Assembly: GCA_965217625.1 (NCBI GenBank)
Contig: OZ244557.1
Location: 992,001-1,056,000, forward strand
Source: TK10-74A sp965217625
GTDB lineage: Bacteria; Chloroflexota; Dehalococcoidia; Bin125
Direction: 5' to 3'
Length of the DNA stretch: 64,000 bases
This document shows positions 43,957-52,031 of this stretch, piece by piece (the stretch's first letter is position 1; each line of letters begins with the position of its first letter). Position numbers and translations under genes: made by a program. The notes beneath the pieces were generated by a model. It was not told the DNA's origin. It worked only from the letters and a program-made list of their open reading frames with translations, and did not search any database.

Positions 43957-44583
43957 TCAGGCCAGGAAGAGGAGGCTGAAGACCAGGATCCACACGGCGC
44001 CGACGAAGTGCCAGTACATCGTGGCGGCCTCGACGGCGGTGTTGCGGTGGGCGTCGAAGTGCCCCAGTTGGGAGCGCATCCAGAGGAAGGCGATGAACAG
44101 CAGGCCGCCCAGGACGTGCGCGCCGTGGAAGCCGGTCAGCAGGTAGAAGGTGGCGCTGTAGGGGCCGTCGCCGATGGCGAACTCCGCGCCCATCCATTCG
44201 ACGGCCTGGTTGAGCAGGAAGGCCGTGCCGATCAGCATCACGATCACCATGCCGGCCTTCATCGCGCCGCGGTTGCCCTTGCGGATGGCGAAGGCGGCGA
44301 GCTGCATGGGGATGCTGCTCGAGACCAGGAGGATGGTGAAGAAGATCGGCCGGAACTCGACTTCCAGGGCGGCGCCGTGGTCGAAGGCGCCGTCGATCAG
44401 GGGGGCCCACTCCAGCGCGTCCTCGCGCAGGGCGAGATAGGCCGCGATGAGGCCCGAGAAGAACATGATCTCCGAGAAGATGAAGAAGACCATGCCCCAG
44501 AGCCCGTTGGTCATGGGCTCGGTGCCCACGAAGAAGCTCTTGAGGGGATTGACGGGCTTCCGGGCGGCGGTGCGAGAGGCCAT
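43957..44583 (-). CDS. ctaE: Cytochrome c oxidase subunit III
   Basis: A 208-residue integral membrane subunit with five hydrophobic helices (LWGMVFFIFSEIMFFSGLIAAYL; FYLLTGFHGAHVLGGLLFIA; YWHFVGAVWILVFSLLF at the end). The GFHGAHVLGG and WHFVGAVWI motifs are diagnostic. It is the short five-helix form common in caa3-type enzymes. It starts 18 bases after the end of ctaD. Confidence 0.95.
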   Translation of the reverse strand: MASRTAARKPVNPLKSFFVGTEPMTNGLWGMVFFIFSEIMFFSGLIAAYLALREDALEWAPLIDGAFDHGAALEVEFRPIFFTILLVSSSIPMQLAAFAIRKGNRGAMKAGMVIVMLIGTAFLLNQAVEWMGAEFAIGDGPYSATFYLLTGFHGAHVLGGLLFIAFLWMRSQLGHFDAHRNTAVEAATMYWHFVGAVWILVFSLLFLA

Positions 44584-44601
44584 CGGTGCGGTGTCCGTTT
44601 C

Positions 44602-46284
44602 CTAAGAGGGGGTCTTCTCGGGGGCGCTGTCGGAGGGGCCGTGGGCGCCCAGGCCGTGGCGCTCGTCGAAGACGGGGCGCTCCGAGCGGACGCGGGGGAT
44701 GCGGTCGAAGTTGTAGACGGGCGGCGGCGACGTGGTCGCCCACTCCAGGGTGCCGGCGTCCCAGGGGTTGTCCTCGGTGCACTCTTCGCCCCAGAACCAG
44801 GAGTGCACGACGTTGAAGAGGAAGAGCACCGCGCCCAGCATGGCGACGAACGCGCCCACGGTGGCGATCTGGTTCATGATCTCCCAGCCGGGGTTGTCGG
44901 CGTAGTCGTTGATGCGGCGCGGCATGCCGTCGAGCCCCAGCATCAGCTGCGGCCAGAAGATCATGTTCGTGCCGATGAACATGCTCCAGAAGTGAATCTT
45001 GCCCAGGCCCTCGTTCATGAAGCGGCCGAACATCTTGGGGAACCAGTAGTAGCTGGCGGCGAAGATGCCGAAGGCGGCGCCGGTGGCCAGCACGTAGTGC
45101 AGGTGGCCCACGACGAAGTAGGTGTCGTGCAGGGCGAAGTCGACGGGGACGGCGGCGTGGAAGACGCCGGTGATGCCGCCGATCAGGAAGAGCATCACGA
45201 AGCCGACGGCGAACAACATCGCCGTCGTGAAGGTGATCGACCCCTTATGCATGGTGGCCATCCAGTTGAACATCTTCACGCCGGTGGGGATGCCGATCAG
45301 GAAGGTGGAGGCCATGAAGAAGGGCAGGAAGACGCCGCCCGTCGTGAACATGTGGTGCGCCCAGACGACGAAGCTGAGCAGGCCAATGCCCACCGTGGCC
45401 ATGACGAAGGCCCGGTAGCCGAAGAGCGGCTTGCGCGAGAAGACGGGCAGCACCTCGGAGACGATGCCCATGGGCGGCAGGATCATGACGTAGACGGCGG
45501 GATGCGAGTAGAACCAGAAGAGGTTCTGCCAGAGGATCGACTGCCCGCCCGTGGCGGGGTCGAAGAAGACGCCGCCGGCGCCGTTGCGGTCGGCGAAGAG
45601 CAGGATCAGCGCCGAGGCCAGGACCGGCGTCGCGAGGACGACCAGGAACGCCGTCACCAGGATGGTCCAGGTGAACATGGGCATGCGGAACATGGTCATG
45701 CCGGGGGCGCGCATCTTGAAGATCGTGACGAGGAAGTTGAGCCCGCCGCCGGTGGCGGCGACGCCCAGGATGATGACGCCCACCAGCCACAGATCCATGC
45801 CCACGCCGGCGGGCTGCGCGTTGCCGGCGGTGTTGCTGGAGATGGGGGGATAGGCCGTCCAGCCGGCGGCCGCGGCGCCGCCGTCGAAGGCGAAGGCGCT
45901 GAGCATCAGCACGCCGCCGAACATGAACAGCCACAGGGAGAGCGCGTTGATGCGCGGGAAGGCCATGTCCAGGGCGCCGATTTGCAGCGGCACGAGATAG
46001 TTCGCGAAGCCCGTCGCCACCGGCATGATGAAGAGGAACAGCATGATGCTGGCGTGCATCGTGAACATCTGGTTGTAGGTGTCGGCGCCCATGATCGCGC
46101 CGGTCTCGATCAACTCCGTGCGCACGACCAGCGAGAGCGCGCCGCCGACCAGCCCGAAGGCGCCGGCGGCGACCACGTACATGATGCCGATCTTCTTGTG
46201 GTCGACCGTGGTCAGCCAGTCGAGCAGCACCTGCGCGCGTCCCCCGGTGTAGCCGGTGGGGAGGGTTCCAGCGAGAGTGGCCAT
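44602..46284 (-). CDS. ctaD: Cytochrome c oxidase subunit I, A2 type
   Basis: A 560-residue catalytic subunit with twelve membrane helices, heme a, and the heme a3-CuB centre. Metal ligands are visible in MFTMHASIM, WFYSHPAVYVMILP, VWAHHMFTTG and VVGHLHYVL. In the helix VI motif the glutamate of A1 oxidases (HPEVY) is replaced: the sequence is YSHPAVY, the YS motif of A2-type heme-copper oxidases such as Thermus caa3. The C-terminal 80 residues after WFWGEEC form the last loops and a charged tail. GGGAG precedes the ATG. Confidence 0.96.
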   Translation of the reverse strand: MATLAGTLPTGYTGGRAQVLLDWLTTVDHKKIGIMYVVAAGAFGLVGGALSLVVRTELIETGAIMGADTYNQMFTMHASIMLFLFIMPVATGFANYLVPLQIGALDMAFPRINALSLWLFMFGGVLMLSAFAFDGGAAAAGWTAYPPISSNTAGNAQPAGVGMDLWLVGVIILGVAATGGGLNFLVTIFKMRAPGMTMFRMPMFTWTILVTAFLVVLATPVLASALILLFADRNGAGGVFFDPATGGQSILWQNLFWFYSHPAVYVMILPPMGIVSEVLPVFSRKPLFGYRAFVMATVGIGLLSFVVWAHHMFTTGGVFLPFFMASTFLIGIPTGVKMFNWMATMHKGSITFTTAMLFAVGFVMLFLIGGITGVFHAAVPVDFALHDTYFVVGHLHYVLATGAAFGIFAASYYWFPKMFGRFMNEGLGKIHFWSMFIGTNMIFWPQLMLGLDGMPRRINDYADNPGWEIMNQIATVGAFVAMLGAVLFLFNVVHSWFWGEECTEDNPWDAGTLEWATTSPPPVYNFDRIPRVRSERPVFDERHGLGAHGPSDSAPEKTPS

Positions 46285-46352
46285 GCGTTCTCCCGTTCAA
46301 TACCCCGTCGCCGGGGTGTCCGCCCGATGGCGCGCGGCGCGGCGCGGCGCCG

Positions 46353-47651
46353 CTAGAGCGTGCCCTTCCGGGGCACGGTGGTCTGTTGCATGAGGCTGCC
46401 GGCCGGCGAGACCCCGGACGCCCACGGCGCTGGCGCGCTGCCGTACGCGCGGATCACGCGCTCCGGGCCGGCGTCGGCCCCGGCGCCGATGTGCGCCGCC
46501 CCAGCGTCGCCGGAGTCGTCGGCCTCATCAGTGTCAGCGGCATCATCAGTGTCAGCGGCGTCATCGGCATCATCGGCGCCATCCTCGGGCGCGGCGTCAC
46601 CGGCGTCGTCCGCGGGGGCGGGCGGGGCGGTGATCGCCGCCAGCCAGGCCTCGTACTCGTCGAGCGGCAGGGCGCGCACCGAGAACAGCATGCGCGCGTG
46701 CTCGCGGCCGCAGAACTCTGCGCACTGGCCCTGGTAGAAGCCGGCGTCGGTGACCTTGAGCCAGAGCGCCTGCGTGCGGCCGGGGACGGCGTCGAGCTTG
46801 TAGAGGAACTGCGGCGCGTAGAAGGAGTGGATCACGTCCATGCTGGAAATGTTGAAGCGCACCGTCTTGCCCACGGGCACGGTGACGATGGGCGTGTTCA
46901 CCGTGGTGATCGCGCCGCTGCTGGGGTCGATGCGGTCGGTGAGTTCGCCGCGGTCGTCCTGGGACAGCTCGGTGCCGTTGCTGATGCGGAAGACCTCCGC
47001 CGCGGCGGGGTGATCCTGCACGACGGTGCCGTTGACCCCGCGCGCGACGGTCAGCGTGTTGCCCTCGATCGCATCGACGCGGAAGTGCTCGATGTCGATG
47101 CGGTAGGTCTTGAAGGGCTCGAACTGCGTCCCGTCGGAGACGCGGAGTTCGGTGTCGGTGGGGTCGTCCGAGACGGCGGTGACGGTGATCGCGGCGAGGG
47201 GGCTGGAGTAGTGGAAGCTCCAGGCCCACTGCTGGCCCGTGACGTCGATGACCTCCACGGGCTCGGAGGCGCTGGGGGCCGACTCGATGTCCTCCAGGAC
47301 GACGAAGGAGACCACGAAGAGCACCACGACGATGACCGTGGGGATCACGGTCCAGAGCACCTCGACACCGCGGTTGCCGTGGATCTGGGGGGGCAACTCG
47401 TCGTTGCGGCGGCGGTACTTGATCGCCAGCCAGACGATGCCCACCTCGACGGCGATGAAGACCACGGCGGCGAGCAAGAAGACCAGGATGTAGAGGTCGC
47501 GGATGTCGGCGCCCTCTTCGCTGACGGCCTCGGGGGGCAAGACCTGCGCGCCCGCGACGCCGGCGCTGAGCAGCAGCAAGCCAACCGCCAGGGCGAGGAC
47601 GGCGCCAACGCGCCAGCGCAGTGGAGGTCGGTCGGGGGACGGCTTCGGCAT
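46353..47651 (-). CDS. ctaC: Cytochrome c oxidase subunit II with cupredoxin insertion
   Basis: A 432-residue subunit (ATG 47651, after GAGG; longer starts at 47663 and 47693 exist). A signal peptide, two membrane helices and an outer CuA cupredoxin domain are present; CuA ligands lie in DVIHSFYAP and CAEFCGREHARM. Between the WAWSFHY motif and IVTVPVGKTVRFNISS there are about 105 residues instead of the usual short beta hairpin; this insert contains IEGNTLTVARGVNGTVVQDH. The C-terminal 80 residues are Asp/Ala-rich and disordered, with no cytochrome c domain. Confidence 0.93.
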   Translation of the reverse strand: MPKPSPDRPPLRWRVGAVLALAVGLLLLSAGVAGAQVLPPEAVSEEGADIRDLYILVFLLAAVVFIAVEVGIVWLAIKYRRRNDELPPQIHGNRGVEVLWTVIPTVIVVVLFVVSFVVLEDIESAPSASEPVEVIDVTGQQWAWSFHYSSPLAAITVTAVSDDPTDTELRVSDGTQFEPFKTYRIDIEHFRVDAIEGNTLTVARGVNGTVVQDHPAAAEVFRISNGTELSQDDRGELTDRIDPSSGAITTVNTPIVTVPVGKTVRFNISSMDVIHSFYAPQFLYKLDAVPGRTQALWLKVTDAGFYQGQCAEFCGREHARMLFSVRALPLDEYEAWLAAITAPPAPADDAGDAAPEDGADDADDAADTDDAADTDEADDSGDAGAAHIGAGADAGPERVIRAYGSAPAPWASGVSPAGSLMQQTTVPRKGTL

Positions 47652-47667
47652 GCGGTTCCTCATCGTC

Positions 47668-48759
47668 TCAGGGTCCGGCATGGTCGGCGGCATGGTCGGC
47701 CGCGTGGAGCGGGCCGGCGTTGTAGTCGCGGATCTCCTCGGTGGTCCAGCCGACCACGCCGAGCCCGGTGAGAACCAGACCGGCGCCCAGCAGCTCGGCC
47801 GGGAAGACGACCCCGAACGCCGTCAGCACGAGGCCGAGCCCCATGACCACCGGCGACAGGCTCGGCGCCGGCATGTGGATATGCGCCGGGGCCGGCGGCG
47901 TCTGCGGCCGGGGATAGTCCTGGCCGCCGCCGTGGGCGTAGTCGCGTACATCTTCCAACAGCCAGCCAATCACGCCGTACAGCGTGGCCGCGACGCCGGC
48001 GCCCAGCAACACCGCTGGGAAGACCACCCCGAACGCCGTGAGGATCATGCCAGCGGCGAGCACGAAGGGGAAGAGGCTGGGCGGCGGCAAGTGGACGCCC
48101 TCGGGCAGACCGTCGTCGTGGGCCGGGGCCGATGGGGTGTCGGCGGTGGGGCCGGCGCCCAGCGCGGGCGCGTCCGCCGACGCGGCGTCAGGGCCGGGGA
48201 GCACCTCCCCGCCGCGCTCGGCGGGGGCGGGACGCCCGTAGGACCGGTCGATGACCTGTCGCTCAGGGCGGTAGGCGCGCGGGCGCAGCATCGGCGGGAG
48301 CAGCGAGAAGACCGAGACGAGGAGGTCGGGGCCGCTGTAGGCCGGGACGATCTCGAGGCCGAAGGCCGGCGTGCGCCGCCAAGTGCGAATCCCGGCGACT
48401 TTGATGCCAAGCGACTGGCAGAGGCGATTGGCGGCGGGAGCCTGTCCCGCGGCCACGAAGAGGTAGCAGGGGCCCGCCTTCGACAGCGGCAGCCAGCGCT
48501 GCATGGCCTCGGCCTCGGTGACTTCGTGCCGCAGCACGACGATGGCCAGCATGCGGATGAAGTGCCCCGGCTCCTCCGTGACGATGAGGTCCGGGTAGAT
48601 CCAGCCGCCCCGCCGCAGCTGCACGCCCATCTGGGGATCGGGGTGGTTGACGACCGTTTCCCAGTCCAGATGCTCCGGCGAGGGGAAGGCGAATCGTGCG
48701 GCAGCGAGTTGTTGCAGGACATCGGCCCGCTTGCTGCGATCAGCCGCCAGCGTTGGCAT
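47668..48759 (-). CDS. Fusion: nuclease-like domain plus two Cox IV-like hairpins
   Basis: A 363-residue protein heading the oxidase operon, 16 bases before ctaC. The C-terminal half has two similar two-helix units (HLPPPSLFPFVLAAGMILTA and HMPAPSLSPVVMGLGLVLTA), each followed by FGVVFPA, a second helix and a GW-X3-E-X2-RDY end; this resembles the small subunit IV of caa3-type oxidases, duplicated. The N-terminal 170 residues (GGWIYPDLIVTEEPGHFIRML, then AGPCYLFVAAGQAPAANRL, RTWRRTP) resemble a PD-(D/E)XK-type fold and are not part of known oxidase subunits. Function of the front part unknown. Confidence 0.68.
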   Translation of the reverse strand: MPTLAADRSKRADVLQQLAAARFAFPSPEHLDWETVVNHPDPQMGVQLRRGGWIYPDLIVTEEPGHFIRMLAIVVLRHEVTEAEAMQRWLPLSKAGPCYLFVAAGQAPAANRLCQSLGIKVAGIRTWRRTPAFGLEIVPAYSGPDLLVSVFSLLPPMLRPRAYRPERQVIDRSYGRPAPAERGGEVLPGPDAASADAPALGAGPTADTPSAPAHDDGLPEGVHLPPPSLFPFVLAAGMILTAFGVVFPAVLLGAGVAATLYGVIGWLLEDVRDYAHGGGQDYPRPQTPPAPAHIHMPAPSLSPVVMGLGLVLTAFGVVFPAELLGAGLVLTGLGVVGWTTEEIRDYNAGPLHAADHAADHAGP

Positions 48760-48900
48760 GCGTGCGTCCGCCCCCTGCCGCCGAGCCGCTGCGCGTCCGC
48801 GCGTGGCGCCCGGTCGATTCTGGACCGCTCATGAGCGCTTCACAGTTTCGCCCTTCATGCGTTCTGGCACAAGCGCAGACCACACCCTGAATGCTGGGGG

Positions 48901-48948
48901 CTAGTCGTTGCCCGGGGCGAATCGTTGCCCGGGGCTAGTCGTTGGCGG
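48901..48948. repeat. 17-base direct repeats at the citrate synthase stop
   Basis: Three adjacent units, CTAGTCGTTGCCCGGGG, CGAATCGTTGCCCGGGG and CTAGTCGTTGGCGG, have a 17-base period. The third begins exactly at the stop codon of the citrate synthase gene, so the repeats duplicate its last codons. Confidence 0.8.
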
Positions 48949-50110
48949 AGCGGGGGGGCTGATTGACGCCGATGAAGCGCGGCCGGTAGATGGCGACGCC
49001 CTTGCCGTCGCGGAATCCCTGCCGCTCATCGACGATCTGGGCGCCGATGCCGGCGATGCGGGCCCAGCCGAACAGCGTCGTGTAGTACTCGGGCTTGGTC
49101 AGCCCGCCGGCCGCCAGCAGGCTGCCGGAGACGAGGTCGACGTTGGGGTAGGGGTTGGAGATCTTGGGGTTCTCCTTGAGCACCTTCACCGCGCCGATGC
49201 GCAGGGCCTTGACGACCTTGAACCAATGGTCGTCGGGGTAGAGCTCATCGCCGACGGCGAACTCGACCTGGGCGCGGGGGTCTTCGCGGCGCAGGACGGC
49301 GTGGCCGAAGCCGAAGATCAGCTCGCCGCCGGCGAGGCGGCGGCGCATGACGTCCTCGACCTCGAGCGGGTCCTCTGAATCGACCTCCTTGGCCATCGCG
49401 AAGCAGTCCTGGTTGGCGAGGCCGTGGCGCGGGCCGGCGAGCCCGTTCATCGCGCCGACCATGGACTGGTACATGTCGGCCAGGCCCGAGGCGACGGCCT
49501 TGCCGGTGAAGGTCGAGAGGTTGCCGCCGCCGTGGTCCATGTGCAGGACGTAGTAGATGCGCAGCAGCTTGGCCAGGGCCGCTTCGTCGGCGCCGGGGAC
49601 GCCCAGCATGTGGACGAAGTTCTCTACGTAGCCCAGCGACGGGTCGGAGTCGATCAGATCCCCCCAGCCCTCGCGGATGCGGAACACCGCGGCCAGAGCG
49701 GCGGGGATGCGGGCGATCAGGTTGAGCGCGTCCTCGCGGTAGTCCCCGTCCTTGCCGGTCATGCCCAGCAGGTGCAGCGCGATGGCCAGCCAATCCATGG
49801 GGTGGCCCTGCTTGGGCAGGCTGCGCAAGACGTCGAACACCATCGGGTCGACCTGGGAACGGGCGGCGAGGTCCTCGGCGAAGGCCCGCGCCTCGTCATC
49901 GGTGGGCAGGGACTTGTTGAAGACCAGGTAGATCACCGACTCCGGCGGCATGTAGGCCAGCTCGGCGATCGGATAGCCCACGTACGTGACCCCGATCTCG
50001 GGGTCGACGTTGCTGGTCCAGCAGGTGCCGACGGGGAAGCCGCGCAGGCCCGAATCCAACTGGGCGGGGCCAATCGTGAAGTCAACCGCGGGGACGCTGG
50101 GGGTAGTCAT
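48935..50110 (-). CDS. Citrate synthase (or 2-methylcitrate synthase)
   Basis: A 391-residue cytoplasmic enzyme condensing acetyl-CoA (or propionyl-CoA) with oxaloacetate. The start ATG at 50110 follows GGAGGAG. The catalytic triad is His229 (GPRHGLANQ), His270 (FGFGHAVLR) and Asp325 (YPNVDLVSG); MDHGGGNLSTFTGKAVASGL matches the eukaryotic-type branch more than the E. coli hexameric type. Adjacent to the oxidase operon, consistent with aerobic respiration, but on its own transcript. Confidence 0.93.
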   Translation of the reverse strand: MTTPSVPAVDFTIGPAQLDSGLRGFPVGTCWTSNVDPEIGVTYVGYPIAELAYMPPESVIYLVFNKSLPTDDEARAFAEDLAARSQVDPMVFDVLRSLPKQGHPMDWLAIALHLLGMTGKDGDYREDALNLIARIPAALAAVFRIREGWGDLIDSDPSLGYVENFVHMLGVPGADEAALAKLLRIYYVLHMDHGGGNLSTFTGKAVASGLADMYQSMVGAMNGLAGPRHGLANQDCFAMAKEVDSEDPLEVEDVMRRRLAGGELIFGFGHAVLRREDPRAQVEFAVGDELYPDDHWFKVVKALRIGAVKVLKENPKISNPYPNVDLVSGSLLAAGGLTKPEYYTTLFGWARIAGIGAQIVDERQGFRDGKGVAIYRPRFIGVNQPPRSAND

Positions 50111-50219
50111 AGGCCGACACTCCTCCTGGCCGGGCGTCCGGCCGCTGGCGGCGCAGGGCCGCACGGGTCGGGGCTCGACGCTGTGCGCGAACGGCAGGCG
50201 GGTCGATGCACCCGAGAGA

Positions 50220-51113
50220 CTAGCCGGAGACCTCGCCCACGCGGAAGCGGATGGTGCCGGAGGGGGCGTCCACCTCGACCTCGTCGCCGGCCGTGGCGCC
50301 GACCAAGGCCCGCCCGACCGGGCTGGCGATGGAAATCCGGCCAGCCGCCGCGTCTACCTCGTTTTGGCCGACGAGAGTGTACTCAACGGTCTTATTGTTT
50401 ACAAGGTTCGTCGCGCTGACGCTGCTGCCGAGGTGCACGCGGCCATCGTTGGCGGCCGGCGAGGCGTTGGCGACGCGGGCGTGCGCGACCTGGTGCTCCA
50501 GGTCGCGGATGCGGGCCTCCAGCATGGCCTGCTCGTCGCGGGCGGCGTCCAGCGGGGCGTTCTCGCGGAAGTCCTTGTCCGACATCGCCTCCGCCAGCCG
50601 CTTGGCGACGACGGGCCGCTCGGACCGCAGCCGGTCGAGCTCGTTGCGGGCGAGTTCCAACCCCTCGACGGTCATCTCGACGATGTCCTCGGCGCTCTGC
50701 TCGAGCACGCCGTTGATCTCGCGGGTGCGCCGCACGGGGCGCTTGATGCGCAGGTGCACGCCGAGATTTGTGCCCACCCAGGCCTTCTTCTTGGCGTAGG
50801 CGAGGAAGGCCTTGACCGGCAGCAGCCGGTCGCCCATGTCGGCGACGTTCGCGCCCTGCGCCTCCTGGAAGAGGCTCATCTGATGAGCCGTGATGTTCGT
50901 CAGCTCCCGGTCGCTGCCGGCCCAGGAGACGAAGCGGGTGACCGCGACGCGCTGCTGCTGGTCGAGCTTCTTGCCGTTGGCGCTGAAGTAGACGGAGGCC
51001 GCACGTTCGAGCGTGAAGACTGCGCTTTCGGCGCCGTCGCCGGGTCCAGCTTCGATGAGTTCCCCCTCGGCCGTCCCGGAGGCGTCAGGCGCGACACTGT
51101 CCATGTCAGTCAT
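50220..51113 (-). CDS. GreA-type elongation factor with integrase-like N-domain
   Basis: A 297-residue protein, about 140 residues longer than GreA (usually near 158). The C-terminal half is a complete Gre factor: a coiled-coil hairpin with its acidic tip (SDKDFRENAPLDAARDEQ; Asp181 and Glu184 match the catalytic Asp41/Glu44 of E. coli GreA) and an FKBP-like end (VGRALVGATAGDEVEVDAP). It would rescue backtracked RNA polymerase. Residues 33-125 (AASVYFSANGKKL, RFVSWAGSDRELTNIT, LLPVKAFLAYAKKKAWVGTN) look like the SAM-like core-binding domain of tyrosine recombinases, with no catalytic recombinase domain. GAGGGAG precedes the ATG. Confidence 0.85.
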   Translation of the reverse strand: MTDMDSVAPDASGTAEGELIEAGPGDGAESAVFTLERAASVYFSANGKKLDQQQRVAVTRFVSWAGSDRELTNITAHQMSLFQEAQGANVADMGDRLLPVKAFLAYAKKKAWVGTNLGVHLRIKRPVRRTREINGVLEQSAEDIVEMTVEGLELARNELDRLRSERPVVAKRLAEAMSDKDFRENAPLDAARDEQAMLEARIRDLEHQVAHARVANASPAANDGRVHLGSSVSATNLVNNKTVEYTLVGQNEVDAAAGRISIASPVGRALVGATAGDEVEVDAPSGTIRFRVGEVSG

Positions 51114-51172
51114 ATGTCTCCCTCGTCTGCGTGCGTGCCTACCATCGTACGGATGTTATGGGGAGTAGTTCA

Positions 51173-52012
51173 ATGCGGCAGTGCGCGGACGACGATCCGG
51201 AGGCCCCAGACGTGGCCTCGATAGCGGCCGACCAACCTGCCGATCCCGGTCCGGGAGCGGGCGCGGAGCTGCGTCAGACGGTCGACGCGGCGCTGGACGC
51301 GGCGGCCTTCGGGGCCGACGCGCCCGGCGCGGATCTGCTCCGCGATCGCCTGTCGCGCTTCGTCGCGACCCTCCTGCGGGAGAACGACCGCCTGGGCCTG
51401 ACGACGATCCGCGATCCGGGCGAGGCGGTGCAGCGGCACGTCGTCGAGCCGCTGGCGGGCTGGCGGGCGATCGCCGCGGCGGTCCCGCCGGGACCGATCG
51501 TCGAGGTCGGAGCGGGCGGGGGCGCGCCGGGCCTGCCGATCGCGATCCTGGCCGGCGACCGCGAGGTGACGCTGATCGAGGGGCGAGAGCGCCGCGCGGC
51601 CTACCTGCGAGCGGTCGTCGCGGAGTTGGGGCTGGGCAACGTGCGCGTGGTGGAGGATCGGGGGGAGGTGTTCGCGACCGCGGGGCACGAGGGCCGCGAG
51701 CGCTACGCCTGCGCGATGGGCCGGGCGCTGGCCAAGCTGCCGATGGCCCTGGAGCTGCTGCTGCCGCTGGTGCAGGTCGGTGGCGTGGCGGCGGTGTTCG
51801 CGGGGCCCGGCGCGGCGCGCTGGATGCCGGACGCGGCGCGCATCGCGGTCGCGCTGGGGGCGGAGCCGCCGGCGGCCGAGGCGGTGTCGTGGCCGGGCGC
51901 GCCGGTGCGTCTCTCGATCGTGACCTGCCGCAAGTCGTCCCGCACGGCCGATCGATTCCCGCGCGGCATTCGCCGCATGCGGCGCGAGCTGCCGTCGCCG
52001 CCGTCCGGGTAG
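51173..52012 (+). CDS. rsmG: 16S rRNA m7G527 methyltransferase
   Basis: A 279-residue RsmG/GidB-type SAM-dependent methyltransferase acting on G527 of 16S rRNA. The ATG at 51173 is chosen because GGGGAG lies seven bases before; ATG 51158 and GTG 51131 are alternatives. The conserved middle contains ENDRLGLTTIRDPGEAVQRHVVEPL, motif I VEVGAGGGAPGLPIAIL, and LIEGRERRAAYLRAVVAELGL. Motif I has GAGGG where most RsmG have GSGGG. The C-terminal tail is basic, suiting RNA binding. Confidence 0.9.
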   Translation: MRQCADDDPEAPDVASIAADQPADPGPGAGAELRQTVDAALDAAAFGADAPGADLLRDRLSRFVATLLRENDRLGLTTIRDPGEAVQRHVVEPLAGWRAIAAAVPPGPIVEVGAGGGAPGLPIAILAGDREVTLIEGRERRAAYLRAVVAELGLGNVRVVEDRGEVFATAGHEGRERYACAMGRALAKLPMALELLLPLVQVGGVAAVFAGPGAARWMPDAARIAVALGAEPPAAEAVSWPGAPVRLSIVTCRKSSRTADRFPRGIRRMRRELPSPPSG

Positions 52013-52031
52013 GGGCGCGCCCGCCCCACGC

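Noticed and set aside
42802..46356. A plus-strand open frame of 1184 codons opposite the cytochrome oxidase genes
   Set aside because: It is antisense to ctaG, ctaE and ctaD, is composed of low-complexity Glu/Gly/His/Arg-rich sequence as expected from GC-rich DNA, and the minus-strand genes are unmistakable.
50700..51020. A tyrosine recombinase gene suggested by the SAM-like domain
   Set aside because: No catalytic domain with the R-H-R-Y residues follows; the frame continues into a GreA factor.
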